From positions 110,642,141 through 110,706,140 of the forward strand of contig NC_079487.1 of NCBI RefSeq assembly GCF_020520425.1: a stretch of DNA of 64,000 bases, written 5' to 3'. The translations under genes and the position numbers were made by a program. The stretch comes from Spinacia oleracea (taxonomy: Eukaryota; Streptophyta; Magnoliopsida; Caryophyllales; Amaranthaceae). A model generated the notes under the pieces. The model was not told where the DNA came from and searched no databases. It worked only from the letters and a program-made list of their open reading frames with translations. Shown here piece after piece: positions 22,703 through 35,046 of the stretch (the first letter of the stretch is position 1; each line of letters opens with the position of its first letter).

Positions 22703-25700
22703 ATGGCTCTCCGTACACCCGGTGGTTGTCACCTCCTGCCACCCCGAATTAGGGTTTCTCCTGCCACTCTCTCCCCTCCCCCTGCTCAATTACCCCTCTT
22801 TCACAAGCCAAATTCCAACAATCTCAAATTGTCGAACCCAATCATCGCAACTCCTCGTGCTTCAATGGCGAATGACAATAGCTCTCCTGCTTTTTCCGCC
22901 TCCCAAAGTACCGGTGATCACTTTCACTATTTACTTCCGCATTAATTTTCGTTTGTATACTGGAAATCACATCGTTTCATAGAACTTTGATTTCTACCCA
23001 AGTATCTTTAATTAATACACTTTTAATCAGGTTTCTGATTTCTGATTTTTTTGGGGTTTTGATTAGTAGCTCGAATCGGGGAGGTGAAGAGAGTAACTAA
23101 AGAGACAAATGTGTCTGTGAAGATAAACTTGGATGGTAAGGGGATTACAGATAGCAGCACTTCAGTCCCTTTCCTAGATCATATGTTGGATGTCAGTAAT
23201 ATCATATCCTATTTGATCATCATATTTGTTTTCTGTTTTCGGAACTCGATTGTGTTATTTATTTATTTATTATGGAATCGTGTGTGTAGCAATTAGCATC
23301 ACATGGGCTATTTGATGTACATGTGAGAGCTACCGGTGATATTCATATCGATGATCATCACACTAATGAAGATGTTGCACTCGCCCTTGGAACGGTATGA
23401 TCAGGAATTAGGTCTTTTGTGTATTATGAATATCAATTACATTCTTCAATAGAGCTGATTATAACTTTTCCTGTGTTGGGTACTGTATATTGGAGTGATG
23501 CAATCGTGTTTTTGTACAGCCAATAACACGTGTTTCTCTTTAATGGGTTCGGCATGAATTGATGATGATAATCTGAATTTATCAACCTAGTTTGTTGTTG
23601 TTATATTGCTGGCTTTTAAACAAAATTTTAGGAAAATTTTCAGATTGATTACCACCTTATAAAGTTCAGTTTTTTCGGATAAGGATCAGCTTGAATTTTT
23701 ATTAAGTAGTATTTTGGGTTGTCCTTATGTAGGCTTTGCTGCAAGCTCTTGGTGATAGAAAGGGAATCAATAGATTCGGTGACTTCTCTGCTTCTCTGGA
23801 TGAAGCTCTGATTCATGTCTCACTGGTATGTTTTTATATGTACTTGGAGTATCTTATACTGTTATGCACTTCCATGATCCATAAATGGGCTAGCTGAGTT
23901 ATGAATGTAAGCAAGCTGAAGCTCATCAGTTTTGTTTGAACTATGGCCAATAGCTGACATTGGAGTGTTGGTTTCTAATTATGCTATACCAATGTCTCCC
24001 TCATTGAAAGATGAAGGGATAAAAAGGAGTTCTGCCTCCTGAATAATTTGTAGTCTATTAGTTATAAGTAGATAACCAACAATGTTAGTATAAAAAAGCA
24101 TGAAATTTATATGCCCCCTCCCCCCGAACCAAAAAGCGTGAAGGCTTGAATGAACACAAGCAAGCCGAAAGATGTCGAGAGGGATATCAAATTTTCATTT
24201 CTGTTTGTTACATTCAAGGTCATATGCATTGTTACTATACCTGCAAAGAAACCATAGGCGGTGAAGATTGTATGCAGCGAAAGTTATGTCTTCTTTAGTG
24301 GCCACATTGAAAGCCACGTATTACAGAGGTTGGTTGAAGCTGATGTTACGGATCATCAGAACCAGTCTTGAAGTGAATTTAAAAAAGAAGGAAGAAGTAA
24401 GAAAACGAGAAGTCGTGAACATTTTTATTTAACTATATCATGAACAGATCTTCTCCGCACCACTCTGAGATTTTTCCATTCCCCTATGTTCTTGTGATCT
24501 CCTCAATGCTAGATCTTGAAAAAGACTATTGTTCATAGTTTTATACCAATGGCTATCCTAGACTGAGACTCTGATATGAATTATATCCAATGGCTTGGCA
24601 TTTATTTGTGTGACGATGATTAAACTACCTATGGTCTGGGAAAAATGGAAAATGTGAAGGGGAGTATTGGTGGAATAAAAGAATTAAGGACAAAGGTATG
24701 TAGCTTGCCGCTCTGCAAAACGACAATGACCGTGAAGGATGAGAAGTTATAACCTTGGAGGTGATAGACGAGAACCGAGTCATTAGAAGGAATTGCCAAA
24801 GCTCTCGTTGGCTCTAAATAGGTAAAACAAAAAAATCATGGCATTTGTCTCATATGTTTAAGGGAAGTAGCATCAATGCTAAGGAAGAGTGCCCTTTCAG
24901 AGGAGTGAGGTAGGTTATAAAGTTAATGCTTGTGACCTTTATGAATAGACATGTTTTCAGAGGATTTGTCAATATTAGAGACCTTAAACCAAGTTTTGAG
25001 TTATATGACAGGAAGTGTTAGAATGACTCAGGTGTTTGAAACAATATGTGTGCTTGGCATGAAATAAGCATGTTCTGGATCATTGGAGTAAATCTGTGTT
25101 GTGGTTTCTGCTCGCATTGTTGCTGTCATTTTGCTTGTCTGAATTTGGGAACTGGAAGACTTAAAGAAGAAAAGTGAGTCAAGGATCTGATTCTCTCAAC
25201 CTTTTTGGCTGGGAACAACAGCATGATGAGTCGCTGCTAGATTTTGTTGGACTTGTTTTGTGTTTCTATGACGCTTTGGTTTGTTGATTTTTTGAAATGT
25301 TGTTTGGTATTCAGTTACTTAAATTAATAACTACTGCATTTGACTTGCCCCGGATGTGCAAGGGGTTATTGATAGAATGATAGGTAAATTTATTTGTTAG
25401 AGCTGTCGGCTTTGCCACTCCATGCTACGTGTGCTTCTCTTCTTTTGTATCATGTTTGAGAAAAAAGGGACAGCATTCCTTGTAATATACTTATACTTAA
25501 TGGTATAAAAAATATTCTTATTGGAGATTCATTTGTTTGACAGAAAAAGTCTATACCAATGAGTAATTTCTACGTTTAATAAGTCGATACAAATGAATAC
25601 CATCTACATTATATTTTAATTGCAGCTTACTTCCTTGAGGCCCTGAGTTGCATCAATTTTATTATGTGAGCTTTTGAGACACATGTTTCTCATTCAGGAT

Positions 25701-28700
25701 TTATCTGGAAGGCCCCACTTGAGCTGTGATCTACATATACCTACTGAGAGAGTTGGATCATATGATACCCAGGTTACTTCTGAATATCTATGACTTAATT
25801 ATTCATGGATGAATAGTACATGGAGTTTTTGAAATTTATTTATAAAAGGCAGTAATTTATAGTGTCAAAAGTTTAATAGTTGTACATTATACTGTATTAT
25901 AGAAGTATAGGCTGGGTTCATCCTATCTTTTCACATTGTTAGTAAGTAATTTTGCTTAGAGTTTCAACTCTGTTAAAACTTGCCTAATTCGTCTAATAGT
26001 AGTCCTCTGAGAAGCAATTAATCAATTGCAGTCATCTCTTATCTGAATATCTCTTTTATCTAATTCTGTAACAGCTTACTACCTCAATTTTGAATTTATA
26101 TTTCTGAAGTGAACCTTTTTGCATGATGGCCTTGTGAATTTGTGATGTTCATTGTTGTAATTGATACATCTGCTGATTTGCTTGGGAAAATATGCTGCAT
26201 ATTTAACATACTCCGTATAGTTTTTGACTGATTAGTATTGGTGCATTTTAATTTTTGACAAAATTATTCCTGGGATAAATTGTATTTTACCACCTTAAAA
26301 ATTCGAAAAGTTGTGTTTTACCACCTAAAAAACTAAAACTTGTATTTTACATTTTTAACACCTAAAAAAAATAAAACTTGTTTTTAACTACCTGAAAAAG
26401 GATAAAATAGCTGAAATTGTTATGTGAGGCCCACTAATTCAATTTTCCTCCAACTTTTTACAACCCTGTATGATTTTCTTTAACTCCTTCACCTTCCTCT
26501 CTTTACTACCATTGAACTTTGTCAATTTTGTGAATTAATGGGAGGAAAAATTAAGTGAATTCATGGAAGAGAAGAAAGCAGGGGAAGGGATGTTAAATAC
26601 ATGAAATCGTGGAAGAAGAGAAAATATCATAAACATTACCATTAATGTGGCTCCCCACATTAATGATTTCATCTACTTTTCATTTCCAGGTGGTAAAAAA
26701 CAAGTTTTAGTTTATGAGGTGGTAAAAAATAGTTTTTCGATTTTTTAGGTGGTGAATAATAAATTGTCCTTCATGGGACAGATTTCAATGTTCATACAAC
26801 TATGATATATGGGCTACTTAATATTGGGTTTACTACTAACATAATAGGGTCCTATGAAGTTGCAAACATTAAAGTATGGACAAAATCAAAGTGGCTCAAG
26901 GCCCGTATTGGGCTTGATGTTGGCCAGCCATAGGCCATAGCGGAGTTTATTAGGGTTTTTGGATTGGCTCATCAAGTCAATATAACATTATACTTCGTAA
27001 TTGTTATATATACTTTATGGCCATACTCCCTCTGTTTTTTTTTGTTTTTTTTTATCTACCTACTTTCTAAAAGAGGTGTTTTTTGTTCTACCCACATCTA
27101 CTTTATTCTATTTTTTGCAATCATTTTTTACCTTCTTACCCCTTTTCCTCATAATAATTACACATTTTCATCACCTCTCTCCTACTTTACCCACTATTAT
27201 CCATTAAATTTATTATAGCTCTCTTCCCTTTTCACCTTTTTCTTACACCCGCTCACCAATCACCACACCTCGAAACAAGAGTCTCTAGTAAATGAGTACA
27301 ATACGAAAACGGACGGAGTACGATAATTAATAACCACAAAACCTAAACACACAAAAAACGGGCGCCTACCATCTTCATCAAACAGAGAGTTGTAAACTTG
27401 CTCCTAGTAGCTGGCATGCTGAAAGCCTGAAATAGATCTTGGTACTATTGTAGGGATTTAGATGCTATTAACGGAACTAAAGGCATTGCACGCATCCGGT
27501 GTAAAATAAATTTATTGTACGTCGGAGTAACTTTTACATGGTTACCTTTATACTTCCTCCATTTTTTTATTATTGCACCATTTGGGTTGGGCACAAGATT
27601 TAAGAATGGGGGTTAAAAGGTGATAAATGACAAATATACCCATGTGATCTAAGTACAAATGTGATTTAACAAATGATGATAAGGATAGAAATGTCATTTT
27701 ATGTGGATAAACTTACCAAAAAAGGAAATGGTGCAATTAATATGCAACTTCCGAAAAAGGAAAACGGTGCAATTATAAAAAAATGGAGGAAGTACATTAT
27801 TAGTGATTTTGAAAGGGTAATTTTTATTAAAGAACAAAAATTTATCACAAAAAAATAGATAAATGTTACATTGGATCGGGGTAACTTTTAAGCATTTTGA
27901 GTTAAATTTACCTCTGCCTTACAATATTTATTGTACACTAGCCTTAAATTAGAATTTGTGTTAATGGAGTTGTAGAAAAACACTTACTTCTAATCGGAAG
28001 ATCTCATGCATAAGTTGATGTGAATCGCATAGAAGTTAGATATATTTTTGATGCGTGATTCAATGCTACGAACACAAACCGATTACAGGGATTAACCCCA
28101 AGTGTGATTCCTCTACTCAGTTAACACAATCTTACGCACGTCTGCTAGAACAGAAGGGCAAGTTGGAAACTCTCCATCTCTTTTGCCAAGAAGGACCCAG
28201 TTTAGGATAATGTATTAGGGTTTATGATTTTAATGAATGATATATATAATTATCATTTGATCATCAAGTACACATAACAATTATAATAACTTGACGATCA
28301 AACCTAATTATCTCATATCCTCTTGTGTTGCTTGGTGTTGGCCGACCATTGGGGAGGACATTATGATAGTTAGGTTTGATCGTCAAGTTATTATAATTGT
28401 TATAAATACTTTATGACCATATGATTCCATTGTAGAAGACGTGCGTAAGAAGATCTTGATTCAAAGTTTCAGACTTGTGAGGACCTAGTAAAGTAATCAC
28501 ACTTGGGGTTCTATAGTGTATTAGGTCATTGTTCGTATCTTGAGAATCACACATCAAAACTTAAAAGGTATATCTAAATTCTAAATGATTCATGGTAATC
28601 CATGCATCAATCCCCTGTAGGGGTTTGACTGTTTGAGATACTGTCAACGGAATTGCAGAAAACACCTTTTTACATCTTATCCAAGATCTATGCATAAACT

Positions 28701-30235
28701 AATACTTCGTATCAATTATAAAAGAGTTAGATATATTCCTCTATTCAGTCAACAAATACAGATCAAAATCTCCTTACGCATGTGCCCTAGAACGGAAGGA
28801 GAAGTCGTAAACTCTCTATCTTTTGTGAGGAAAAGCGCCGGTTTGGGAGTAGTGTATTAGGGTTTATGATTTTGTTCAAGTTATGATTATAATGTACCGC
28901 TGTATGTATGAACTATAGACGCTGTTAGTGAAATTGTAGAGAACACTTTTCTTACATCTAAACCAAGAACAAAGCTACAAACAAGGACCAATTCTAGAGA
29001 AACAACCCTAAACATGATTGATAATCAGCCCAATGATAGTATAAGCTGCATAAAAAGAGCTATTTAAGATAAGATCTGAAGCGAATGATTTGTTTTTACC
29101 GTTACATATAAGAACACTATTCATTTGGCTAGCTTTCCGATATTTTTCTGCATTATTTGCAATTTGTAAATTAGTATGAAACATGTAACTCACAATGGGG
29201 TTTCTACAGCTCGTGGAGCACTTTTTCCAGTCATTGGTGAATACTTCTGGTATGACGCTTCACATCCGCCAGGTTTGCTCACTTTATATCTTACACTAGC
29301 AGCTAAAATTGGATAATGAATTCAGCATCATTGATGCATTCTGAAGCTTAATTCAGGGAATGGATTTAGTGCATTTTAAAGCGTAGTTTAGTGAATGAAT
29401 TTAGTGCATTATGGTCACAGGTTGAGTCTTAGATGTATCCAACAAGATGATGACCATTATATTTGTTTTATTTGAGGTGTTGGATAGGTAATGGACATGG
29501 GTAATTGGGCAAGGCATGACATTTGCGAGTTAGGGTGACAAATTTAAGCCAATATGCTAATTAATTAACTGAAAAATAGAAAGCTTTAATGAATGAACTG
29601 AACTGAATAGTGAACGCTCCTTGTAAAATACTCCAGGTCAAAATCGTTTCACTTTCATCCTTTTTTTGAAAATTGAGAAAGATTATGTTATCCCTCCATA
29701 GACTATTTAGTTTTGAACTTCCCCTTTTATTGAAGAAAGCAAGGGTTATGTGTTTTTTTTTGTTTTGCTTGATGCAGCTTGCTGGTAAAAATTCTCACCA
29801 CATTATCGAAGCAACTTTCAAGGCTTTTGCCAGGGCTCTCAGGCAGGCTACAGAATATGACCATCGTCGTGCAGGGACAGTGCCAAGGTTTGTAACTCTT
29901 ACACAAAATAAACATATCCATTTTGAACTTGAGTCAGCCGTTTTGAACCTGTTTTTCTTCTTTTTTATGGTTGAGTAATATGTTATAGCGTCTTATCTTC
30001 ACCAAAGACTGTGTTTTGGATATGCTCTTTATTTGTTGTAATATATGCACTTCTACTGAGGATGTTAATTTAAGCTTCTAACTCTCATCTATATGAATAT
30101 GCTTTATCTGGAAATTGGCAGTCAGTTTCTTGAATATTCATTGATGTCTGGAACTTTGCCTCGTAGAAAATTTCTCAGATATCTAATTGTGGTTTTATGT
30201 TTGACAGTTCAAAGGGGGTCCTATCACGAGCTTGA
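22703..30235 (+). CDS. HISN5: Imidazoleglycerol-phosphate dehydratase, plastidic
   Basis: Eight exons: 22703-22913, 23070-23191, 23290-23394, 23733-23825, 25698-25772, 29210-29272, 29778-29887, 30208-30235; 268 aa, all junctions in phase. It catalyses imidazole-glycerol-phosphate to imidazole-acetol-phosphate in histidine synthesis, in plastids. The mature part starts near [20 protein letters not shown] (residue 71 on). It keeps both metal-binding His clusters, DDHHTNED (residues 132-139) and [17 protein letters not shown] (from 228), plus [19 protein letters not shown] and a [10 protein letters not shown]-terminus. Family length is normal. Residues 1-70 are Ser/Pro-rich and fit a transit peptide. 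A second ATG at residue 55 is possible but would shorten that peptide. Intron 5 (3.4 kb) is swollen by MITEs. The gene is convergent with the Psb27-H2-like gene. Confidence 0.95.
26271..26775. mobile_element. MITE in HISN5 intron 5
   Basis: The left part GGATAAATTGTATTTTACCA, then CCTTAAAAATTCGAAAA, is mirrored at the right by TTTTTCGATTTTTTAGGTGG, then TGAATAATAAATTGTCC. The TIR is about 40 bp and is followed inside by further 'ACCACCT(A)nACT' blocks. I could not fix a target duplication, so the superfamily is open. Confidence 0.7.
27026..27318. mobile_element. Stowaway-type MITE in HISN5 intron 5
   Basis: Left end CTCCCTCTGTTTTTTTTTG, right end ATACGAAAACGGACGGAG, with TA on both sides (27024-27025 and 27319-27320). 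Length 293 bp. Confidence 0.75.
27553..27792. mobile_element. Stowaway-type MITE in HISN5 intron 5
   Basis: Left end CTTCCTCCATTTTTTTATTA, right end ATAAAAAAATGGAGGAAG, with TA on both sides (27551-27552 and 27793-27794). Length 240 bp; inner motif GGTGCAATTA is mirrored by TTGCACCAT. Confidence 0.82.
28262..28412. repeat. Large inverted repeat in HISN5 intron 5
   Basis: The left arm, ATAACAATTATAATAACTTG then ACGATCAAACCTAA, is complementary to the right arm, TTAGGTTTGATCGTCAAGTT then ATTATAATTGTTAT, with a loop of about 60 bases. Around it (28080-28200 and 28740-28860) a diverged direct repeat with CTTACGCA, CTAGAACRGAAGG and AACTCTC suggests an old duplicated element. Confidence 0.8.
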
Positions 30236-31291
30236 TGGCAAGTTCATCCTAGGAAGTGCGCCAAAATTCCAGTGCTTCTACGTCGACATGATGCCTCAAC
30301 TTTCTAAGTATTCTGTCAAAGTGTTGGCAGCAGCAAGCCTGAATATTTTTTGGTGGTTCAGAGACTTCAGACAGATCATTATTCGCTTGAGTTTAAAGGT
30401 AGCCGCTAAGGATGCTACATATGGTTAATCATGGTTGTTGAAATGCAACGGTTATAATCAAGAATCATTTTAAGAGAATACTCTAGCGGATTATATTCAT
30501 ATGACCTCGGCAACTTCCTTTTAAAACACAGTACATTGTTGTAGTGTTGTATGCGCGTGGGTTTTATACTTGAAATCATTAACATGTCTGTAGAACAGCA
30601 TCTGATTATTCTGCCCCGAGATTGGTATTCATGTGTATTTGATGTATGCAGCAAGCTGAGACCTTCTAAAATTTTCTATGTTTTGATATACAATTTGTAC
30701 CATAGCCATTACAAAAACGGCTTTTAAGATTCTAATAACAGTTTGATGTACGGAGTATCCAAAGCTTCAGAGTGGTTTCCTGCTTATACACTCAGTTTGA
30801 CTGAATTATTATGCTTGCTACGGTCTGTTTCCTCTCATATGGTTCATTTTACAAAAAGACCTCTATAATAGCTGCGTTGTTACTCTCCGCTCCCTGTCAC
30901 CCAATTTCACGGTGGCATATCAGGGAAGACAGTAATAAGCTACTAAAATTAGCTTAATGTGAAGTTTTTTGGACATCATAAAATTAGTTTAATGTGACTC
31001 TTAAATTTAGATGGATGGAATTGATGTCAGCTACAACTAGAGGCATGGAAGCCTGAACCAGCTTAGCAGTAATTCCAGAGATTGAATATGCATCAGAAGT
31101 GGAATTACATCGCAAAACAACAGGATGCCTGTTAAAGTGTTAATTACGCAGTTACTATGTCTGAATCCACCCAAGAAATATGCAGTTTGGACTGGAAAAT
31201 TCAGATTACAGCTGTTTTCGTAAAAACGTATTGCACACGAAGAACCTGGAACCAAGTCAACCAACTAACCTATACAGGCAGAGTTATCCAG
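30236..31291. other. Gap between two convergent genes
   Basis: It holds the 3' UTRs of HISN5 (from the left) and of the Psb27-H2-like gene (from the right). No further gene is seen. TACGGAGTA occurs at 30749-30757. Confidence 0.5.
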
Positions 31292-32537
31292 CTACAAAAA
31301 TTGTTCAACAATATCTAAATCGTGCAAGATTTCAGACTTGACTTGATCACTGAGTGAAGCTGATGGACCTGCCTTTGAATAAAAGCGAGCAAGGGATCTA
31401 AATACTTTCTCTAGCTCCGTGTAAGATTCCTGCAGGAACCAAAGTTAAACCTCTTAGAAGAAAGTCTGATGGTACTAGGATAACTAATCTTTAGCAGTAT
31501 ATGACAATGCAGTGTATCTATCAAAAGAAAAGTTAGGAGTTGATAATTGATGTTAAATTGTGGTGTTATGGTTACCTCTTTGGCTACAGCTTGCTGGCCG
31601 CTCCAGGTGTTTAAATAATCTCGAATAGATACCTTAGCGGCATCTGCATTTCGCCTGAATTTAGCCGCATCCTTTGGATCTTCCTTCAAGGAATCTCGAA
31701 GTGTCTTCAGAACCTCCCTGGCTGACCTGAGGTAGGCTTTTGGCAATACTTTGCCTGACTTTGTTTTTTCATTTGGATCAAACAATGACTTAATTGGTTC
31801 CAGTAAACCATCATCTCCTTTATCAACTTCTTTAGCCTTAACTGGTTCTGATATCATACCCTGCTGGAATGTCAGAATCGCCACCACTGAAGCAGCAGTA
31901 CATAACTGTCTCCGGGTAATTTCACTTTCCTCAGGAAATAGCACCAATCGTTGTTCGGACTTGCACTCGTCTGTTATGTTAAAAAGAAACTGAAGCTGTA
32001 AGATGATACATGTAACAACAGTCTTATACAAGGTACTCCGTAGTTTCTAACAAAATCACCAGCAAACTGCAGGGAAATTTGTTTTCTTTAAAACACCAGC
32101 AAGTTTAGGTTGACAAAATGACCTATTTCTTTCTGAAATCCCCTCTTAAGAAAACCAAACTAACTTTAGTATCTTCTCTATTGCCTTTTTTTTATACTAA
32201 TGCAGACAAAACAAAAATAATAATATGAACAGAATTAAGACTTGAATGATAATTGCCATTCTGCATTACTATGTTCCGTTTCTTGTTTCTGTGCAAACAT
32301 GAGCTGCAGCACTTGCAGTACATGTAGTCATACACATACATTGTATGTCATCCTTTGACTTTGGCTTACAGAGATTGATATTATTTGATGCAGCAATACT
32401 CGGATTCCTCAAAAACTAACGGGTGAACAATGAGAAAATTGTCGGAAAAAAGTTATCTTACTGTGTTTGATGAGTTTTGCTACCACCTTGGACCTGCTAG
32501 TAGGCAGTCGCCCCTTCGGAAGGAGAGCTGTTCGCAT
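31292..32537 (-). CDS. Thylakoid-lumen PSII assembly factor, Psb27-H2 (LPA19)-like
   Basis: Three coding exons on the minus strand: 32537-32462, 31970-31576, 31429-31292, coding 202 aa in phase. Psb27-family lumen proteins help assemble or repair photosystem II; the H2 form assists D1 C-terminal processing. The core holds LFDPNEKTKSGKVLPKAYL, then SAREVLKTLRDSLKEDPKDA, and the end SDQVKSEILHDLDIVEQFL, which fit Psb27-H2 as I recall it. Residues 1-44 look like a stromal transit peptide. Twin Arg (45-46) before a hydrophobic stretch (49-64) and VKA fits Tat-dependent lumen import. Exon 1 was chosen because its ATG frame joins exon 2 in phase; it is the least certain part. A likely non-coding 5' exon (about 33195-33480, donor CTCGAG|GTAATT) lies upstream, and the Stowaway at 32654-32980 falls in that leader intron. 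Confidence 0.82.
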
Positions 32538-32653
32538 GCTAGGTTGCACCGAGTCAGGGACGGGGTACAAAAATAAATAGTCGGTCAGGGACGGATAACA
32601 GCAATCTGAAAATTATCAAGTGAACTGAAGTAACCATTCATATTACAAAACTA

Positions 32654-32980
32654 CTCCCTCCGTCCCGGAATACTCGACCCGGTTTGACCGGCACAAAGTT
32701 TAAGGAACTTGAATTGACTTATTTAATTTAATAGGTAGTAGTTGATAGTGGGGTATTATTTTAATGTAGTTAGTGGGAGGTGGGTTAAGAGGTGGGGTTG
32801 GGGGAGAGTAGGGTTGAATTTTTAATTATTTTTTGTATGGAGTAGGGGGTAGGTGGGTTAATAAGGATGGAGTGAGAAATAATATAATATTATTAGAATA
32901 TTTCTATTTTTAGAAATAAGTCAAGTATTAAGGAACGACTCGATAAGGAAAATAGGTTAAGTATTCCGGGATGGAGGGAG
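32654..32980. mobile_element. Stowaway MITE in the leader intron of the Psb27-H2-like gene
   Basis: Left end CTCCCTCCGTCCCGGAATAC, right end GTATTCCGGGATGGAGGGAG, with TA at 32652-32653 and 32981-32982. It is nearly the same sequence as 3028-3353 in inverse orientation. Confidence 0.88.
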
Positions 32981-33194
32981 TAGTTCTTAATTCAGATTGA
33001 AATTTTACTCCTAATAAACATAACTGAAAGTGACCAATCATGTAGTTTTAAGTTAGAAACCGCGAATATATGATACCGAGAAAAACGGGATTCATGGGGT
33101 GAACACAGGATGACAAGATTATAATACAGGAAGATGCATAAGTAGCAGAATCTATATGACAATGTATATAACATACCAAGTATAAATTTATAAT

Positions 33195-33480
33195 TACCTC
33201 GAGCGAGAGCGAGCGCGAGCCTATTTCTTGATGCTCTTGAATCCAATTTCCATTTAGGTTATTACAAAAATAAGAAATGAGTAATTTCAATGACCAAATA
33301 AACTGGTTTTTTCTCTGTCAAAGAGGGAAGAACAAGCCTGTTTCTTCCTGCTAAACTGAGCTGGGGTTATCCAAATTCCACCACAAGTCCACAACCTCAT
33401 CCCTTAAGGGCAATTCAGTCATTAGAAAGTACTACTCCGTAAATAAAAAACAAAAACAAAAAAACCAAGAGTGGGATTGT
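33195..33480 (-). other. Putative 5' UTR exon of the Psb27-H2-like gene
   Basis: On the minus strand a purine-poor leader ends at the donor CGCTCGCTCTCGCTCGAG|GTAATT (near 33197). An acceptor TTTTCAG before 32600 would join it to the exon with the start codon. A short upstream frame, ATG GAA ATT to TAG (10 codons), lies in it. The upstream limit is a guess. Confidence 0.4.
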
Positions 33481-34705
33481 TTTGCATGTGTTACTTATCA
33501 ATTTCAGAGTTGCCAGCCGAATCCTATTTTACCCACCACACTCTTGTGCTAACATTCAATAAGGACATTGAAAGAAAATATTCCCAATTTATTCGTCCCA
33601 CTTTAACTGAAACAAGATTTTAGGAAAATAATTTCACTTTTTACAGAGTATTTTATTACTCTTCCCTTTTCTTTTTTTCTTTTTTTTGTTACGTATTCTT
33701 TATAAAGTGTTTCACAATGTTTATTACGTGGGAGAATATTTCCTTTTAAAAACTTACTATACCCCCATTTTTGTGCCAGCTTTTAATTTTAATTGGTCCA
33801 ATTTTCTCAACTCATTAAATTTGCTTTCAATTTTTCAAGTATGTTAAGTTAGCAATCTGTGTGCTTTTCCATTATTGGTTCATTTTGATAAATAAAACAA
33901 TTTTATTGGTTGTTGTAATGATTAATGGATTGAGGTTTTACTTGGGTTTATTTTTTTAATAAAAAATGAAAGCTGATTTTTTAATAGAAGAATCTTTATT
34001 TTACGTTAATAAACGTGCAAAGGTCCAAACATAACAAACAAAAAGAAACGGAGAGAGTACTGGATTAAGTCCCCGTGAATGTACAAGTATTCTAAAATTA
34101 TTTGACTGGAATATTTCTCCTTGTATGCAATTTTCTTCCTACTACACATTACCTATTTTAAATGCTTTATATGTTGATTTGACCATAATATTCGATATAT
34201 TAATATATTGATTTGACCAAAATATTGAGTAAATATATTTTATATTATTAAAGATTTGATTAAAATTTACCGAAAATCAATTTTAACAAATAATTAGTAT
34301 GGGGCATATATTATTTCCAAATTCTATAAATAATTTTTTCCATACATAAATAGTAAATAAAAAAGCGGAAAGAAAAAAGAATCAAAATAAAGTAGAGATT
34401 TTGTAAGATCTTTTTTCTTTTTGGCTGAATTTTTTTTTCCACCAAGAAGTGTGACAGTTGTCACCCCTGGTGTCTATTTTAATATAATATAATACATGAC
34501 GTACTTCGTGGCAGATAGTAGAGTAATTTTTTTTTATTATAATTAGGCCCAGTTCTTTTGAGCTTATAATGTCTTATTTTCAGGATTTTTAGCTGCAATT
34601 AATTTAATTTAGTTTCAGTTAATTTAATTTAATTTTAGTTCAATTAATTTAGTTTTAGTTCTGGAGTATTCAATTAAATTAATTTTAGTTCATTTTAATT
34701 CAAAT
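33481..34705. other. Intergenic DNA with a decayed Helitron relative
   Basis: No gene is seen. The part from about 34150 to 34480 resembles the body of the Helitron at 35290-35729 (TTGATTTGACC, TATATTTTATATTATTAA, CACCCCTGGTGTCTATTTTA) but lacks clean ends. Direct repeats of AATTTAATTTAGTTTCAGTT-type sequence lie at 34600-34690. Confidence 0.5.
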
Positions 34706-34762
34706 TATTATTATTATTATTATTATTATTATAATAATAAATCAAATGCTAACAAAGTCAAA

Positions 34763-34806
<44 letters not shown>

Positions 34807-34825
34807 GTTGTTATTATTATTATTA
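34706..34825. repeat. (TTA)n microsatellite
   Basis: Two TTA tracts, with a short AATAATAAATC-containing spacer, run up to the left end of the Stowaway at 34826. More TTA/ATT-rich DNA resumes right of 36092, so the MITE landed inside the tract. Confidence 0.9.
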
Positions 34826-35046
34826 CTCCCTACTTCTTGAATGCTAGTCCTCTTTTTGCATTAGGTTTTTATTTTTATTTTTTGTTACTCCATTTTGAAA
34901 TCTTTTCTTATTTTTTCAACATTTAATCACATTAAACCCTCATAATTAGTTACGTAGTCCACTATTTACTCCCAAGTAAACATCTATCCCTAATAAATCC
35001 CTTAATTATTTCTCTTTTCTACCCACATGGGTTAGATTCATGTGAC

